This document shows, one piece after another, positions 19,246 to 29,521 of a stretch of DNA of 64,000 nucleotides. This DNA comes from Bacillus kexueae (GTDB lineage Bacteria; Bacillota; Bacilli; Bacillales; Aeribacillaceae). Below the pieces are notes generated by a model. It was not told the origin of the DNA. It was given only the letters and a program-made list of their open reading frames with translations, and made no database searches. Position numbers and translations under genes: made by a program. The stretch is taken from positions 1-64,000 of the forward strand of contig NZ_JALAZE010000003.1 in assembly GCF_022809095.1 (NCBI RefSeq), in the 5' to 3' direction. The stretch's first letter is position 1. Each line of letters begins with the position of its first letter.

Positions 19246-19758
19246 ATGAGCGAGAAAAAACACCGTGTGTCAAGACGTCAATTTTTAAACTATACCCTAA
19301 CTGGTGTAGGCGGTTTCATGGCTGCGGGGATTTTTATGCCTTTAGTCCGCTTTGCTGTTGACCCTGTGTTACAACCATCAGGTGGCGGGGAATTCGTTAA
19401 TACGAAAGTAAAAGTCGACGATTTGACGTCAGAGCCTTTACGTGTTGACTTTACTGTAAAACAAAAAGACGCTTGGTATGAATCTGAGGAGCCAAAGTCT
19501 GCTTGGGTTTATAAAACAGAAAGCGGTGACATTGTAGCGCTTTCACCAATTTGTAAACATTTAGGGTGTACAGTCAACTGGAACAGTGACCCAGCAAACC
19601 CGAACAAATTCTTCTGTCCGTGTCACAACGGATTGTATCACAAAGATGGGCAAAATGTACAAGGTACACCACCTCCATCACCGTTAGATCGATATGAACT
19701 TCAAGTGAAAGACGGTTTCTTATACTTAGGTAAAGCAAAACCAAAAGGGGAGGCGTAA
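19246..19758 (+). CDS. qcrA: Menaquinol:cytochrome c reductase Rieske iron-sulfur subunit
   Basis: Rieske subunit of the Bacillus bc complex, which passes electrons from menaquinol to cytochrome c. The 170-residue protein has an N-terminal twin-arginine-like SRRQFLNYTL followed by a single hydrophobic anchor. The two cluster boxes CKHLGCTVNW and CPCHNGLY supply two Cys and two His ligands for the [2Fe-2S] centre. GGGGGG precedes the start and qcrB follows after three bases. Confidence 0.96.
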   Translation: MSEKKHRVSRRQFLNYTLTGVGGFMAAGIFMPLVRFAVDPVLQPSGGGEFVNTKVKVDDLTSEPLRVDFTVKQKDAWYESEEPKSAWVYKTESGDIVALSPICKHLGCTVNWNSDPANPNKFFCPCHNGLYHKDGQNVQGTPPPSPLDRYELQVKDGFLYLGKAKPKGEA

Positions 19759-19761
19759 TAA

Positions 19762-20436
19762 ATGCTTAACAAGATTTATGATTGGGTAGACGAGCGTTTA
19801 GATATTACGCCTTTATGGCGAGATATTGCCGACCATGAAGTACCAGAGCACGTTAACCCAGCTCATCATTTTTCAGCATTTGTATATTGCTTTGGCGGCT
19901 TAACTTTCTTCGTAACAGTTATCCAAGTGTTATCGGGGATGTTTTTAACGATGTACTATGTTCCGGATATTAAAAACGCTTGGGAATCCGTTTATTATCT
20001 TCAAAACGAAGTAGCTTTCGGACAAATTGTACGCGGAATGCATCACTGGGGAGCTAGTCTTGTAATCGTTATGATGTTCTTACATACATTGCGCGTATTC
20101 TTCCAAGGTGCTTATAAAAAACCTCGTGAGTTAAACTGGATTGTCGGAGTATTAATTTTCTTCGTTATGTTAGGTTTAGGATTCACAGGTTATTTATTAC
20201 CTTGGGATATGAAAGCGTTATTCGCAACAAAAGTAGGTCTTCAAATTGCCGAAGCAACACCATTAATTGGTACTCAAGTAAAAATTCTTTTAGCAGGACA
20301 TGAAGAAATTGTCGGTGCTCAAACATTAGCTCGTTTCTTTGCTATTCACGTATTCTTTTTACCGGCAGCTTTATTTGGTTTAATGGCTGCTCACTTCTTA
20401 ATGATTCGTAAACAAGGTATTTCGGGTCCTCTGTAA
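19762..20436 (+). CDS. qcrB: Menaquinol:cytochrome c reductase cytochrome b subunit
   Basis: 224-residue b6-type cytochrome b with four membrane helices. Haem-ligand histidines lie in HHWGASLVIVMMFLHTLRVF and in RFFAIHVFFLPA...AAHFLM. Cys43 (FVYCFGGLTF) corresponds to the cysteine that attaches an extra haem covalently in the B. subtilis protein. The C-terminal half of a full-length cytochrome b is not here but in qcrC, as is usual in Bacillus. Confidence 0.96.
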   Translation: MLNKIYDWVDERLDITPLWRDIADHEVPEHVNPAHHFSAFVYCFGGLTFFVTVIQVLSGMFLTMYYVPDIKNAWESVYYLQNEVAFGQIVRGMHHWGASLVIVMMFLHTLRVFFQGAYKKPRELNWIVGVLIFFVMLGLGFTGYLLPWDMKALFATKVGLQIAEATPLIGTQVKILLAGHEEIVGAQTLARFFAIHVFFLPAALFGLMAAHFLMIRKQGISGPL

Positions 20437-20484
20437 GATGTAGGATCATACGAACGGTAACCACCTTATAAAGGAGGGGAAACT

Positions 20485-21252
20485 ATGCATCGCGGAAAAG
20501 GTATGAAATTCGTTGGAGACTCGCGAGTTTCCGCAGAAAGAAAGCCAAATATTCCTAAGGATTATTCTGAATTTCCAGGGAAAACGGAAGCGTTCTGGCC
20601 AAACTTCTTATTAAAAGAGTGGATGGTTGGTGCGGTATTCTTAATTGGGTATTTATGTTTAACGATCGCTCATCCATCACCGTTAGAGCGTGTTGCTGAC
20701 CCAACAGATACAGGATATATTCCTTTACCTGACTGGTACTTCTTATTCTTATATCAGTTATTAAAGTATTACTACGCTGCAGGTCCTTACACAGTAATTG
20801 GAGCGATTATTATGCCAGGTTTAGCCTTTGGTGCACTGTTATTTGCTCCGTTTTTAGATCGTGGTCCAGAGCGTCGTCCTCATAAGCGTCCAGTTGCTGT
20901 TGGTATGATGCTTTTAGCGCTCGCAGCTTCTGTTTATTTAACTTGGGAATCAGTTGTTCAGCATGACTGGGAAAAGGCTGCTGAGCAAGGAAAGATTCAA
21001 GCGGAAGCAGAAATTGATACAGAATCGGAAGGATACCAAATTTATTCTGATCAAGGCTGTCTATCTTGTCACGGTGAGACATTGCAAGGAGGAGCTGCTG
21101 CTCCATCTTTAGTTGACACTGGTCTTACAGCTGAAGAGATTGCAAAGATTGCTGTAGAAGGACAAGGTGGAATGCCTGGGGGAATCTTCAAAGGTACTGA
21201 TGAAGAATTACAAGTCCTTTCAGAATTTATTGCTAATGTAACTTCCAAATAA
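20485..21252 (+). CDS. qcrC: Menaquinol:cytochrome c reductase subunit IV fused to cytochrome c
   Basis: 255 residues. The N-terminal part is a subunit IV-like membrane domain (PLPDWYFLFLYQLLKYY is the Qo-site P-D-W-Y box; about three helices). The C-terminal part is a small cytochrome c with the haem site CLSCHG and a later MPGG-type Met ligand (GGMPGGIF). This fusion is the normal Bacillus arrangement. GGAGGGG precedes the ATG. Confidence 0.96.
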   Translation: MHRGKGMKFVGDSRVSAERKPNIPKDYSEFPGKTEAFWPNFLLKEWMVGAVFLIGYLCLTIAHPSPLERVADPTDTGYIPLPDWYFLFLYQLLKYYYAAGPYTVIGAIIMPGLAFGALLFAPFLDRGPERRPHKRPVAVGMMLLALAASVYLTWESVVQHDWEKAAEQGKIQAEAEIDTESEGYQIYSDQGCLSCHGETLQGGAAAPSLVDTGLTAEEIAKIAVEGQGGMPGGIFKGTDEELQVLSEFIANVTSK

Positions 21253-21280
21253 AAGCTGACATTTTGTCAGCTTTTTTTAC
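21253..21280 (+). terminator. Terminator of qcrABC
   Basis: aagctgacattttgtcagctt followed by TTTTTT. Confidence 0.92.
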
Positions 21281-21479
21281 TAATTTTATTATTCTAAACG
21301 ATTGATAAATTGGAACATTTATACTAAATGTCGAATAGCGCATGGTAGGAATAAGAACATGTGGAATTACATTGATATTGATTGTCAATCACTTTTGGAA
21401 GTCTTGTGAGCTTTTTGATTCCGAAAATCCATAGACATATGAATCGTACTTCTACCTAATACGATGGAGCGTGTATTTT

Positions 21480-22070
21480 ATGAATTGGATCAACTTTGTT
21501 CTTAAACAAAAAACATTTCTATACATAATGCTAGTGATTAATATGGTAGGGACAGTTTACGGGTATATTTGGTATGGATATCAGTTAAAAGAGACGCCTG
21601 CTTATTTTCTCCCCTTTGTCCCAGATAGTCCAACCGCAAGTTTATTTTTTGTTTTTGTACTTATCGCATTTCTGTTTAAGAAAAATGCCAAGTGGTTCGA
21701 AGCGTTAGCAATTGTTACGCTGTTTAAATACGGAATTTGGGCAGTGTTGATGAACTTCTTCGTCTTGATTGAAACTGGCCATTTATCTACTGCAGGATGG
21801 ATGCTCATTTGTTCTCATTTAGGCATGGCTATTCAAGGAATTCTCTATAGTCCCTATTATCGTTTCACCACTAAACACCTTGTTGTAGCAAGTATATGGA
21901 CAATGCATAACGAAATTATTGACTATGTGTTCGGAATGATGCCGAGATATAGTGTATTAACACAATATATGCACCAAATCGGATATTTTACCTTCTGGCT
22001 TAGCATCCTTTCAATCTTCATAGCTTATTTTCTTGTTCTTTCACCAAAAGCTAAAAAGTGGCCACTTTGA
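21480..22070 (+). CDS. ypjA: DUF1405 integral membrane protein YpjA
   Basis: 196 residues with about six hydrophobic helices and little else, for example FLYIMLVINMVGTVYGYIWY and IGYFTFWLSILSIFIAYFLV. A conserved core reads YFLPFVPDSPTASLFFVFVL and NEIIDYVFG. The ATG at 21480 sits ten bases after GGAG; a GTG at 21471 is too close. Function unknown; the position after qcrC matches B. subtilis. Confidence 0.88.
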   Translation: MNWINFVLKQKTFLYIMLVINMVGTVYGYIWYGYQLKETPAYFLPFVPDSPTASLFFVFVLIAFLFKKNAKWFEALAIVTLFKYGIWAVLMNFFVLIETGHLSTAGWMLICSHLGMAIQGILYSPYYRFTTKHLVVASIWTMHNEIIDYVFGMMPRYSVLTQYMHQIGYFTFWLSILSIFIAYFLVLSPKAKKWPL

Positions 22071-22084
22071 AAATCTTTTCATTT

Positions 22085-22119
22085 GAGGGCGCATGGCCAT
22101 TCAAGTGCCATGACCTCCC
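22085..22119. other. Inverted repeat between ypjA and ypjB
   Basis: gagggcgcatggc / gccatgacctccc can form a stem of about 11 pairs, with no T-run on the plus strand. It could be a weak terminator or an operator-like dyad. Confidence 0.4.
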
Positions 22120-22278
22120 TTGATCGAATGTACGACCTCTCTTTTATCGCCCCGATTAATACATATCGAAAATCTTTCTTATAGTAACCTGTTTAGAGGA
22201 AGGCTCACTCAAAAAAGTTTTGGTCTACTCTTGTCCACTTTCTCATAGTTATTACTAGAAGTAATGGGAGGGACGAGT

Positions 22279-23070
22279 ATGAAAAAGCTCTTTTGTATTG
22301 TGCTTTCGGTTTTTATGTTTTTTTTATTTTCTCATACAGGAGAAGCAAACGAGGGATTGGATGAACTGAATCATATATCGGATATGGCGTGGCAACTTTC
22401 CAAGCAAAATCGATTTGAAGAAACCGCTCAACTACTCACATATTTTGATCAAAAGTTTGAGGAGCTAGCGTTTTTTCAAGAGGAATTTACGACTGACCAA
22501 TTAAAAACGATTTATTCTACAAAAGAGAAAGCATATGAAAAAGTGTTGGACGAAACCATCCCAACAGAGGAACGTGTAAAAGCAGTTACCCAATTTCGTT
22601 TAGTTGTGGACGCTCTTTCATCCGAGCATCAGCCCCTATGGGGGACGATGGAAGAGCCAATTATGACAACTTTTTCTAACTTGAAAGAAAATATTGAAAG
22701 TGGGGATTACGATTCATTCGAAGAAGAGTGGGGACATTTTCGATTCCTTTATAGTATGATTTATCCTAGCTTGACGATTGATGCAAATGAGCAGCATATA
22801 AAAAGAGTGGAAACTCACATATCTGCCATTGAGAGCAACTTATACGAGAATATGACTGAGCATACTAAGTTCGAACAACTCGTTGCTATAGAAGAGGCGC
22901 TTGAAGATTTATTTCATCAAGCAGAACAAGACGATGCTGACCCGTCTCTACTTTGGGTTATGATTTCAACGGGAAGTATAATCTTTCTCGCATTATCGTA
23001 TGCAGGTTGGAGGAAGTATAGAGGGGAAGTATCTAAACTCCCTTCAAAACAAAACAGTAAACATTATTAA
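22279..23070 (+). CDS. ypjB: Sporulation protein YpjB family
   Basis: 263 residues starting MKKLFCIVLSVFMFFLF, an evident signal peptide. A mostly helical extracytoplasmic region follows, then one C-terminal membrane helix (SLLWVMISTGSIIFLALSYA) and a short basic tail. This topology and position fit YpjB. Start ATG 22279 follows GGGAGGG. In B. subtilis the family is tied to sporulation; I cannot see its sigma factor here. Confidence 0.85.
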   Translation: MKKLFCIVLSVFMFFLFSHTGEANEGLDELNHISDMAWQLSKQNRFEETAQLLTYFDQKFEELAFFQEEFTTDQLKTIYSTKEKAYEKVLDETIPTEERVKAVTQFRLVVDALSSEHQPLWGTMEEPIMTTFSNLKENIESGDYDSFEEEWGHFRFLYSMIYPSLTIDANEQHIKRVETHISAIESNLYENMTEHTKFEQLVAIEEALEDLFHQAEQDDADPSLLWVMISTGSIIFLALSYAGWRKYRGEVSKLPSKQNSKHY

Positions 23071-23075
23071 ATCTT

Positions 23076-23111
23076 GTCCACCCTATACAAAATGGGTGGA
23101 CTGTTTTCTTT
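23076..23111 (+). terminator. Terminator after ypjB
   Basis: gtccaccc / gggtggac stem with a ten-base loop, followed by tgttttcttt. Confidence 0.85.
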
Positions 23112-23155
23112 CATAAGAAAGCATACTTTTACAATGGTTCTCCATTTATTGTTAC

Positions 23156-23392
23156 GTCAAAGTGCTCTTCTTAAATATTGTTGTTTTAGTACGCAATATA
23201 CTGTTCAAGGTAATTTTTATCTATGTAAAGGAGTGACTTTACTCCGCATGTGCATGCTGAAGGGATTTGTAGAAAATGGTGGTAACTGTCCAAAGGCGGT
23301 TCACTAGACAGAAGGAGCCGATATGATACAAACTTCCCCGTGGAAAGCATGTGTTTAAAACGGCATCTTTATATAAAAGAAAAGAGGTTGTT
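23156..23392. repeat. Decayed MITE-like repeat, copy 5
   Basis: gtgctcttcttaaatattgt tgttttag resembles the left terminus. gtgactttactccgcatgtg and cgtggaaagcatgtgt resemble the interior. The right terminus is eroded (cggcatctttatataaaaga). It fills the gap between the convergent genes ypjB and the YitT-family gene. Confidence 0.45.
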
Positions 23393-23397
23393 AAAAA

Positions 23398-23446
23398 GAA
23401 ACAACAAAGTATTAGCTGGAATCTCCACCTAATACTTTGTTGTTGC
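23398..23446 (-). terminator. Terminator of the YitT-family gene
   Basis: Perfect 15-base stem aacaacaaagtatta / taatactttgttgtt with a T-rich tail on the minus strand. Confidence 0.8.
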
Positions 23447-23482
23447 TAGACGCCTATTAATTTGCATGAAATACTCCATTGT

Positions 23483-24352
23483 TTATCTTTCTATCGGGTT
23501 TTTATTTTCATCTAGGGTGAACCCTTCCCCTAAAACATCATGAACATCACTAACCGCAACAAATGCATGAGGATCAACGGACGTAATAACTTGTTTTAAT
23601 TTAAATAATTCGTTTTTACTTACTACGCAATATAAGACGTTACGGTCTTTTTTTGTAAACGACCCTTGTCCTTTTAGGATGGTGACCCCTCGGTCCATGT
23701 TCTTTAATATTTTATCTGCAATTGCTTCATTTTTTTCGGAAATAATTGTGGCACCTTTTGCTGCATATGCCCCTTCTTGCATTAAATCGATCACACGGGC
23801 TCCTACGAAAACTGCTACGAGAGTATACATGGCCTCACGATATGTTAAGTAAGTAATTAACGATAGTAAAATGACACATCCATCAAAAAGGAGCATCGTT
23901 TTACCCATACTCCACCCAACGTATTTATGAACGAGTCGTGCGATGATATCAACTCCACCGGTCGTCCCACCATATCGAAAAATTATACCTAGGCCAACAC
24001 CGATGAAAACACCGGCAAACAATGCCGCCAATGTCATATCTTCATTTAGCGGAATATGAAATTGGTTTTCTTGAAAAATCCATAAAAAAATAGAGAGAGC
24101 AACTGTGCCTATTATCGTATAAATAAATGTAGTTCTACCGAGTAACTTCCATCCAATAATGAAAATAGGAATATTTAATAATAAGTTCGTGATGGACGGA
24201 TCCATGTTAAAAGTAAAATAGAGTAGAAGTGTTATACCTGTAAATCCACCTTCAGCTAAATTATTTTGCATGTTAAAATGCACAAGTCCGAAGGCAAAGA
24301 TAGCAGACCCTAGTAGTATGAAGAGAATATTTTTAACTTTGACTTGTAACAT
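23483..24352 (-). CDS. ypjC: YitT-family membrane protein (DUF161/DUF2179), YpjC-like
   Basis: 289 residues. Five or six membrane helices come first, with family motifs NLAEGGFTGITLLLYF and RYGGTTGGVDIIARL. A soluble DUF2179 domain (AKGATIISEKNEAIADKIL, GVTILKGQGSFTKK) forms the C-terminal 90 residues. The family is often called putative transporters, but no substrate is known. It is on the opposite strand to its neighbours, as ypjC is in B. subtilis. Confidence 0.85.
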   Translation of the reverse strand: MLQVKVKNILFILLGSAIFAFGLVHFNMQNNLAEGGFTGITLLLYFTFNMDPSITNLLLNIPIFIIGWKLLGRTTFIYTIIGTVALSIFLWIFQENQFHIPLNEDMTLAALFAGVFIGVGLGIIFRYGGTTGGVDIIARLVHKYVGWSMGKTMLLFDGCVILLSLITYLTYREAMYTLVAVFVGARVIDLMQEGAYAAKGATIISEKNEAIADKILKNMDRGVTILKGQGSFTKKDRNVLYCVVSKNELFKLKQVITSVDPHAFVAVSDVHDVLGEGFTLDENKNPIER

Positions 24353-24380
24353 GTGAACCTCCTTAGTTTAATATTTTTCA

Positions 24381-24775
24381 TAGGCTGTCTTGGTTTACAT
24401 TGTTGCTTTTTCGTCATGAAATAATGTAATAATTGAAGCGAAAGGTGACAACTCAAATTGACAGGCATGAGTCGAAGATTACGAGTCAAAGAAGCCATTA
24501 GAAAAATCAAGCTGAAACGAAACAGACCTTCCATGAGGAAAGCGTCCAATTATATTACCAAATTGAAAAAAGCTTTTACATAAGAAACAGCTACCGCTTC
24601 AGACGATAACTGTGTTATGAATAGTAGATAGAATTTTATTTTTTTCTATAGCTCCTGGCTTCGTATCGAAGCATGCTTAAACTCGGGTGATCATTTCCCT
24701 AAGTTGAGTCCCGAGCATGAGAGTTCCGCCTATTTCACGGCAAAAAGAAGCAATGTTATTGAAACAGCCATTGCA
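24381..24775 (+). repeat. MITE-like dispersed repeat, copy 6 (long type)
   Basis: Left end aggctgtcttggtttacatt gttgctttt and right end aaaaagaagcaatgttattg aaacagcc are inverted repeats. The roughly 395-base unit is nearly twice the short copies. It separates the minus-strand YitT gene from ypjD. Confidence 0.6.
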
Positions 24776-24798
24776 TAAAATGAAAACTGTGTAAAATT

Positions 24799-24828
24799 TT
24801 GAAGTTTCACTTTATTATAGATGATAAT
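24799..24828 (+). promoter_or_regulatory. Candidate promoter of the ypjD-birA cluster
   Basis: TTGAAG at 24799, 18-base spacer, GATAAT at 24823, about 100 bases before the ypjD start. Confidence 0.35.
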
Positions 24829-24931
24829 GAGTCGGAAAACAAACAGACAAATTAAACTCTTTGTGAGATTTTTGATTTGTCAAATGGAATGCAATTATAT
24901 AACATTGAAGAGTAGACAAGGAGTGAGCGAT

Positions 24932-25267
24932 ATGTCAAATAAAACGATGAAGCAATTACAAGAGGAAGTAGATGCTTATATTGGGCAATTTAAAGAAGGA
25001 TATTTTAGCCCGTTAGCTATGCTTGCTCGGTTAACAGAAGAGTTAGGCGAATTGGCACGTGAAATTAATCATCATTATGGTGAGAAACCAAAAAAGAAAA
25101 CCGAAAAAGAAAAAGCAATTGAAGAAGAAGTAGGGGACTTACTATTTGTACTTATTTGTTTAGCTAACTCACTTCAAATAGATTTGGAGCAAGCACATGA
25201 CTTAGTCATGAACAAATTCCAAACGCGTGATAAAGATCGTTGGACGAAAAAAGAAGAGGTGGAATGA
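24932..25267 (+). CDS. ypjD: MazG-like nucleotide pyrophosphohydrolase YpjD
   Basis: 111 residues, exactly the B. subtilis length. The MazG metal-binding glutamates are visible in [13 protein letters not shown] and [17 protein letters not shown]. It probably hydrolyses a nucleoside triphosphate to the monophosphate; the substrate is not known. The start is ATG 24932 after AAGGAGTGAG. The frame extends further upstream, but without a ribosome binding site. Its stop lies one base before the dapB start. Confidence 0.9.
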   Translation: MSNKTMKQLQEEVDAYIGQFKEGYFSPLAMLARLTEELGELAREINHHYGEKPKKKTEKEKAIEEEVGDLLFVLICLANSLQIDLEQAHDLVMNKFQTRDKDRWTKKEEVE

Positions 25268-25268
25268 A

Positions 25269-26051
25269 ATGAGCAAAGTAAGAATTGTAATTGCAGGACC
25301 TAGAGGCCGAATGGGAATAGAAGCTGTAAAACTTGTAGATGAAACAGAACAGTTTGAATTAGTCGGTGTTATTGATCGTTTGAATGATGGTGAACCATTT
25401 CAAGGTCGAGATATTTACACATACACAAATATAGAGCAATGTTTTCAAGAGACAAAACCAGATGTACTCATCGATTTGACGACACCTGAGTCTGGAAAAA
25501 TACATACTCGAATCGCCCTTGAATATGGGGTTCGTCCTGTCGTTGGAACTACAGGTTTCTCGGAAGAAGACTTAAAAGAATTAACACAGTTAGCTGAAGA
25601 AAAACAAATTGGTGCTATTATTGCTCCGAACTTTGCCGTAGGAGCAGTATTAATGATGAAATTTGCTCAGATGGCAGCTAAGTATTTTCAAGATGTTGAA
25701 ATTATTGAAATGCATCATGATCAAAAGCTAGATGCTCCTTCAGGTACAGGTGTTAAAACAGCTGAGATGATTTCAGAAGTGAGGGAATCGAAGAAGCAAG
25801 GACACCCGAATGAAAAAGAAACGATGACGGGAGCACGCGGAGCTGAAATGGATGGTATTCGAATTCATAGCGTACGATTACCAGGCCTTGTTGCTCATCA
25901 AGAAGTAATGTTTGGAGGAGAAGGACAAACGTTAAAAATCCGACACGATTCCTACAATCGTGCATCCTTTATGTCTGGAGTAAAACTATGTGTTGAAACA
26001 GTTATGAAGCTAGATATGCTTGTATATGGTTTAGAAAATATTATGGAGTAA
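25269..26051 (+). CDS. dapB: 4-hydroxy-tetrahydrodipicolinate reductase
   Basis: Reduces HTPA in the diaminopimelate/lysine route, which feeds peptidoglycan and spore dipicolinate. The 260 residues show the nucleotide-binding [21 protein letters not shown], the catalytic [20 protein letters not shown] and the C-terminal [16 protein letters not shown]. Start ATG 25269 follows AGAGGTGG and immediately follows ypjD. Confidence 0.96.
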   Translation: MSKVRIVIAGPRGRMGIEAVKLVDETEQFELVGVIDRLNDGEPFQGRDIYTYTNIEQCFQETKPDVLIDLTTPESGKIHTRIALEYGVRPVVGTTGFSEEDLKELTQLAEEKQIGAIIAPNFAVGAVLMMKFAQMAAKYFQDVEIIEMHHDQKLDAPSGTGVKTAEMISEVRESKKQGHPNEKETMTGARGAEMDGIRIHSVRLPGLVAHQEVMFGGEGQTLKIRHDSYNRASFMSGVKLCVETVMKLDMLVYGLENIME

Positions 26052-26061
26052 GGAGAGGCAT

Positions 26062-26475
26062 ATGATGAAAATCGCTTTGATTGCACATGATAAGAAAAAA
26101 AATGACATGGTTCAATTTTCTATTGCTTATAAGCATGTACTTGAACATCATGAACTCTTCGCAACTGGTACCACTGGAATGAGAATTATGGAGGCGACAG
26201 GCTTACCTATCCATCGTTTCCAATCCGGCCCATTAGGCGGAGATCAACAGATTGGTGCAATGATTGCGAATAATGAAATGGATATGGTTATTTTCTTTCG
26301 TGATCCATTAACAGCACAGCCTCATGAGCCAGATGTTTCGGCTTTACTCCGTTTATCAGATGTATATGGTATTCCCCTTGCCACGAATATGGGAACAGCT
26401 GAAATGCTTATTCGTGGACTGGAACGCGGAGATTTAAATTGGAGAGAGATTATACATGACTTGGACGAAGAATAA
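26062..26475 (+). CDS. mgsA: Methylglyoxal synthase
   Basis: Turns dihydroxyacetone phosphate into methylglyoxal, a bypass of lower glycolysis. 137 residues with [10 protein letters not shown] at the start, the phosphate-binding [23 protein letters not shown] and [15 protein letters not shown] (catalytic aspartates). It overlaps bshB1 by 20 bases. Clustering with bacillithiol genes makes sense because bacillithiol takes part in methylglyoxal detoxification. Confidence 0.95.
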   Translation: MMKIALIAHDKKKNDMVQFSIAYKHVLEHHELFATGTTGMRIMEATGLPIHRFQSGPLGGDQQIGAMIANNEMDMVIFFRDPLTAQPHEPDVSALLRLSDVYGIPLATNMGTAEMLIRGLERGDLNWREIIHDLDEE

Positions 26476-27178
26476 GTGTGACATTTTAGCATTTGGAGCC
26501 CATGCAGACGATGTTGAAATTGGTATGGGTGGCACCATTGCAAAATATACAAAACAAGGAAAATCGGTCATCATCTGTGATTTGACCGACGCAGAACTTT
26601 CCTCAAATGGCACAGTTGAAATACGCCAAAATGAAGCGAAAGCTGCTGCTAAAATATTAGGAGTATCAGAGCGGATTAATCTCCATTTACCCGATCGAGG
26701 ACTTTTCATGAAAGAAGAGTATATTCGGAAAATCGTTTCCGTTATTCGGAAGTATCAACCGAAGATTGTGTTCGCTCCATATGAATTAGACCGACACCCT
26801 GATCATGGAAATTGTATGAAGCTTGTAGACGAAGCTGTTTTCTCGAGTGGAATTCATAAATACGAGGACGAGGATAAACAGCCGAGACATCGAATCCATG
26901 CTGTGTATTATTACATGATTAATGGGTTTCATCGTCCCCATTTTGTAATGGATATCAGTGATACGATGGAAGAAAAGCGTAAGAGTTTACTTGCTTATGA
27001 AAGTCAGTTTATTAAAACGGATAATTCAGTGGATACCCCTTTAACGAATGGATATATCGAAACGGTAGAATCGAGGGAACGATTGTTTGGAAAGGACTGG
27101 GGTATTCGATATGCGGAAGGGTTTATGAGCCGTAATCCGCTTTTAATGGATAAAGACATATTTGGTGATGACAGATGA
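26456..27178 (+). CDS. bshB1: Bacillithiol biosynthesis deacetylase BshB1
   Basis: Zinc-dependent LmbE-type enzyme that removes acetate from GlcNAc-malate. 240 residues with the metal motif [13 protein letters not shown] and the second histidine segment [16 protein letters not shown]. It sits between mgsA and bshA, with a four-base ATGA overlap to bshA, so the two steps are probably coupled. Confidence 0.95.
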   Translation: MTWTKNKCDILAFGAHADDVEIGMGGTIAKYTKQGKSVIICDLTDAELSSNGTVEIRQNEAKAAAKILGVSERINLHLPDRGLFMKEEYIRKIVSVIRKYQPKIVFAPYELDRHPDHGNCMKLVDEAVFSSGIHKYEDEDKQPRHRIHAVYYYMINGFHRPHFVMDISDTMEEKRKSLLAYESQFIKTDNSVDTPLTNGYIETVESRERLFGKDWGIRYAEGFMSRNPLLMDKDIFGDDR

Positions 27179-28338
27179 GAAAATTAAAAATCGGAATTAC
27201 TTGCTACCCTTCTGTTGGAGGATCTGGAATTGTAGCGACGGAACTAGGAAAATTACTTGCTGAAAAAGGGCATGAAATACATTTCATTTCCTCCAGTATG
27301 CCCTTTCGTTTAAATAAAGTGTATTGCAATATTTATTTTCATGAGGTAGAAGTTAATCAATATTCAGTGTTTAAATATCCACCATACGACATAGCATTAG
27401 CAAGTAAAATGGCGGACGTCATTGAAAACGAACAACTTGATATTTTACACGTTCATTACGCTGTCCCACATGCAGTATGTGCTTCTTTAGCCAAGCAGAT
27501 GGCAAAGCGTGATATTAAAATTGTTACGACTCTGCACGGAACAGATATTACGGTATTAGGACAAGATTTATCACTTTCAAATGCTATTAAGTATGGCATT
27601 GAATCGAGTGATTTAGTCACCGCTGTTTCAAATGCTCTTGTGAAACAAACATATGATTTACTTAACCCGAATCAACAGATTAATACCGTTTATAATTTTA
27701 TCGATGAACGCGTTTATTACCCGCGGAATGCTCATCATTTAAAAGAGCAATATGGTATAAAAGAAAACGAAAAAGTAATGATACATGTCTCGAATTTTCG
27801 AAAAGTTAAACGAGTTCCTGATGTCGTCAAAACGTTTCAACGCCTAAGAGAAGAGATGCCAGCTAAACTTTTATTAGTTGGCGACGGACCGGAAATGACG
27901 GCAGTCTTACAATTAGTAAAAGGTCTTCAATTACAAGAAGACGTATTGTTTTTAGGGAAACAAGAAAACTTAGCGGAAATTTATTCCATTAGCGATTGTA
28001 TGATTCTCCCTTCGGAGAAAGAAAGCTTCGGCCTAGTACTATTGGAAGCAATGGCATGTGGCGTTCCTTGTATTGGGTCTGATATTGGAGGAATTCCCGA
28101 AGTAATAGAAGATGGCAAGACTGGTTTCATTTGTGAAGTCGGAAACGTAGAAGAAATGGGCAGAAAAGCGATTGAACTATTGTCGAATAATACGCTTTAT
28201 AACGAGATGGTTGAGAATGGTAAAAAAGTTGTAGCTGAAAAATTTCACTCTGAAGCGATTGTCAATCAATATGAAAATTTGTATTTTGAGCTACTCGGTG
28301 AGGGAGTTAGTTATGGAAGAACTATTTCACAAAGCTAA
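27175..28338 (+). CDS. bshA: N-acetyl-alpha-D-glucosaminyl L-malate synthase BshA
   Basis: GT4 glycosyltransferase that starts bacillithiol synthesis from UDP-GlcNAc and malate. 387 residues with the N-terminal [14 protein letters not shown] loop, [19 protein letters not shown] and the GT-B E-x7-E segment [18 protein letters not shown]. Its last 26 bases overlap cca. Confidence 0.96.
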   Translation: MRKLKIGITCYPSVGGSGIVATELGKLLAEKGHEIHFISSSMPFRLNKVYCNIYFHEVEVNQYSVFKYPPYDIALASKMADVIENEQLDILHVHYAVPHAVCASLAKQMAKRDIKIVTTLHGTDITVLGQDLSLSNAIKYGIESSDLVTAVSNALVKQTYDLLNPNQQINTVYNFIDERVYYPRNAHHLKEQYGIKENEKVMIHVSNFRKVKRVPDVVKTFQRLREEMPAKLLLVGDGPEMTAVLQLVKGLQLQEDVLFLGKQENLAEIYSISDCMILPSEKESFGLVLLEAMACGVPCIGSDIGGIPEVIEDGKTGFICEVGNVEEMGRKAIELLSNNTLYNEMVENGKKVVAEKFHSEAIVNQYENLYFELLGEGVSYGRTISQS

Positions 28339-29521
28339 AAAGGTGATTGATTGCTTGGAATCGCATGGGTATGAAGCTTATTTTGTTGGCGGGTCTGTTC
28401 GAGATTTAACTATGGGAAGGGAAATTGGTGATGTGGATATAGCAACTTCCGCTGAACCATCTGATATTCAATCCATATTTCAAAAAACGGTCGATGTGGG
28501 CGCAGAGCATGGAACGATTATTGTTCTTGATTTCGAGATTCCTTTTGAAGTAACGACTTTCCGCCAAGAGGGAGAATATGAAGATTTTAGAAGGCCTTCA
28601 AGTGTAAAATTTATCAAATCTTTAAAAGAGGACCTTAAGCGGCGTGATTTTACGATGAATGCAATGGCAATGACAAAAGATGGGGATTTGATTGATTATT
28701 TCGGCGGTAATGAAGCAATCTGGCAGAAGAGCATTCAGACTGTAGGAAATCCTTTCGACCGTTTCCATGAAGATGCCTTACGAATGTTGAGAGCTATTAG
28801 GTTTATGTCTCAACTATCATTTACTTTGCATCCTGAAACGAAAGAAGCTATATGTAAAAACTATCACCTGCTTGAAAAAGTATCTGTCGAACGAAAAACC
28901 GTTGAATTTGAAAAATTAATGAAGGGACCAAACGTTTCGCGTTCTTTAGAAGAATTACTAAACACAATGTTATATAAGCATTTGCCTAAGTGGGAGCATT
29001 GTAAAGATCGGATTTTGGAATTGAGCCAATTCCCCATACGCGTTCACACATCAAATGAAGTGTGGCTGTTAGTTACATACGTATTTGCTGTAGAAGACGT
29101 TGAAGACTTTTTAAGGGCATGGAAATTACCAGGAAAGGTTATTCGATTTGTGCTTCAATCCTATTCAATTTTGACCGAAGTGTTAAATAGCAATTGGTCT
29201 CCTTTTCTTCTTTATCAAACAGGACTGGAAAATGCCATTCAAATTGAACGGGTTCGACAAGTGTTAACGAAACATCACGATGAAGGAAAACTTGAGGAGC
29301 TAAAAGAAAGCTATGAAACTTTGCCGATAAAAAATAGAAAAGAGCTTGTCATGAACGGTCAAGATGTAATGAAGCTACTCAATTTAAAGCCGGGACCGAA
29401 AGTAAAAGAAATCATTGAGTATATGGAACGAGCTGTAATAAATGGTATTGTGCAAAACGTGGAAGATGAACTGAAGGGGTGGCTCATAACATGCAATCAG
29501 AGATTAGAAGAAAATTGTTAG
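28313..29521 (+). CDS. cca: CCA-adding tRNA nucleotidyltransferase
   Basis: Adds or repairs the 3' CCA of tRNAs. 402 residues of class II type: [20 protein letters not shown] (G-G-x-V-R-D and the DxD metal motif), [27 protein letters not shown] and [20 protein letters not shown] 28313 follows GAGGGAG; upstream codons lie inside bshA. It overlaps birA by 31 bases. Confidence 0.95.
   Translation: MEELFHKAKKVIDCLESHGYEAYFVGGSVRDLTMGREIGDVDIATSAEPSDIQSIFQKTVDVGAEHGTIIVLDFEIPFEVTTFRQEGEYEDFRRPSSVKFIKSLKEDLKRRDFTMNAMAMTKDGDLIDYFGGNEAIWQKSIQTVGNPFDRFHEDALRMLRAIRFMSQLSFTLHPETKEAICKNYHLLEKVSVERKTVEFEKLMKGPNVSRSLEELLNTMLYKHLPKWEHCKDRILELSQFPIRVHTSNEVWLLVTYVFAVEDVEDFLRAWKLPGKVIRFVLQSYSILTEVLNSNWSPFLLYQTGLENAIQIERVRQVLTKHHDEGKLEELKESYETLPIKNRKELVMNGQDVMKLLNLKPGPKVKEIIEYMERAVINGIVQNVEDELKGWLITCNQRLEENC

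Noticed and set aside
23074-23307. 77-codon frame after ypjB
   Set aside because: It covers the ypjB terminator and a decayed repeat; no ribosome binding site.
24310-24549. 79-codon minus-strand frame
   Set aside because: It lies in the repeat at 24381 and the start region of the YitT-family gene.
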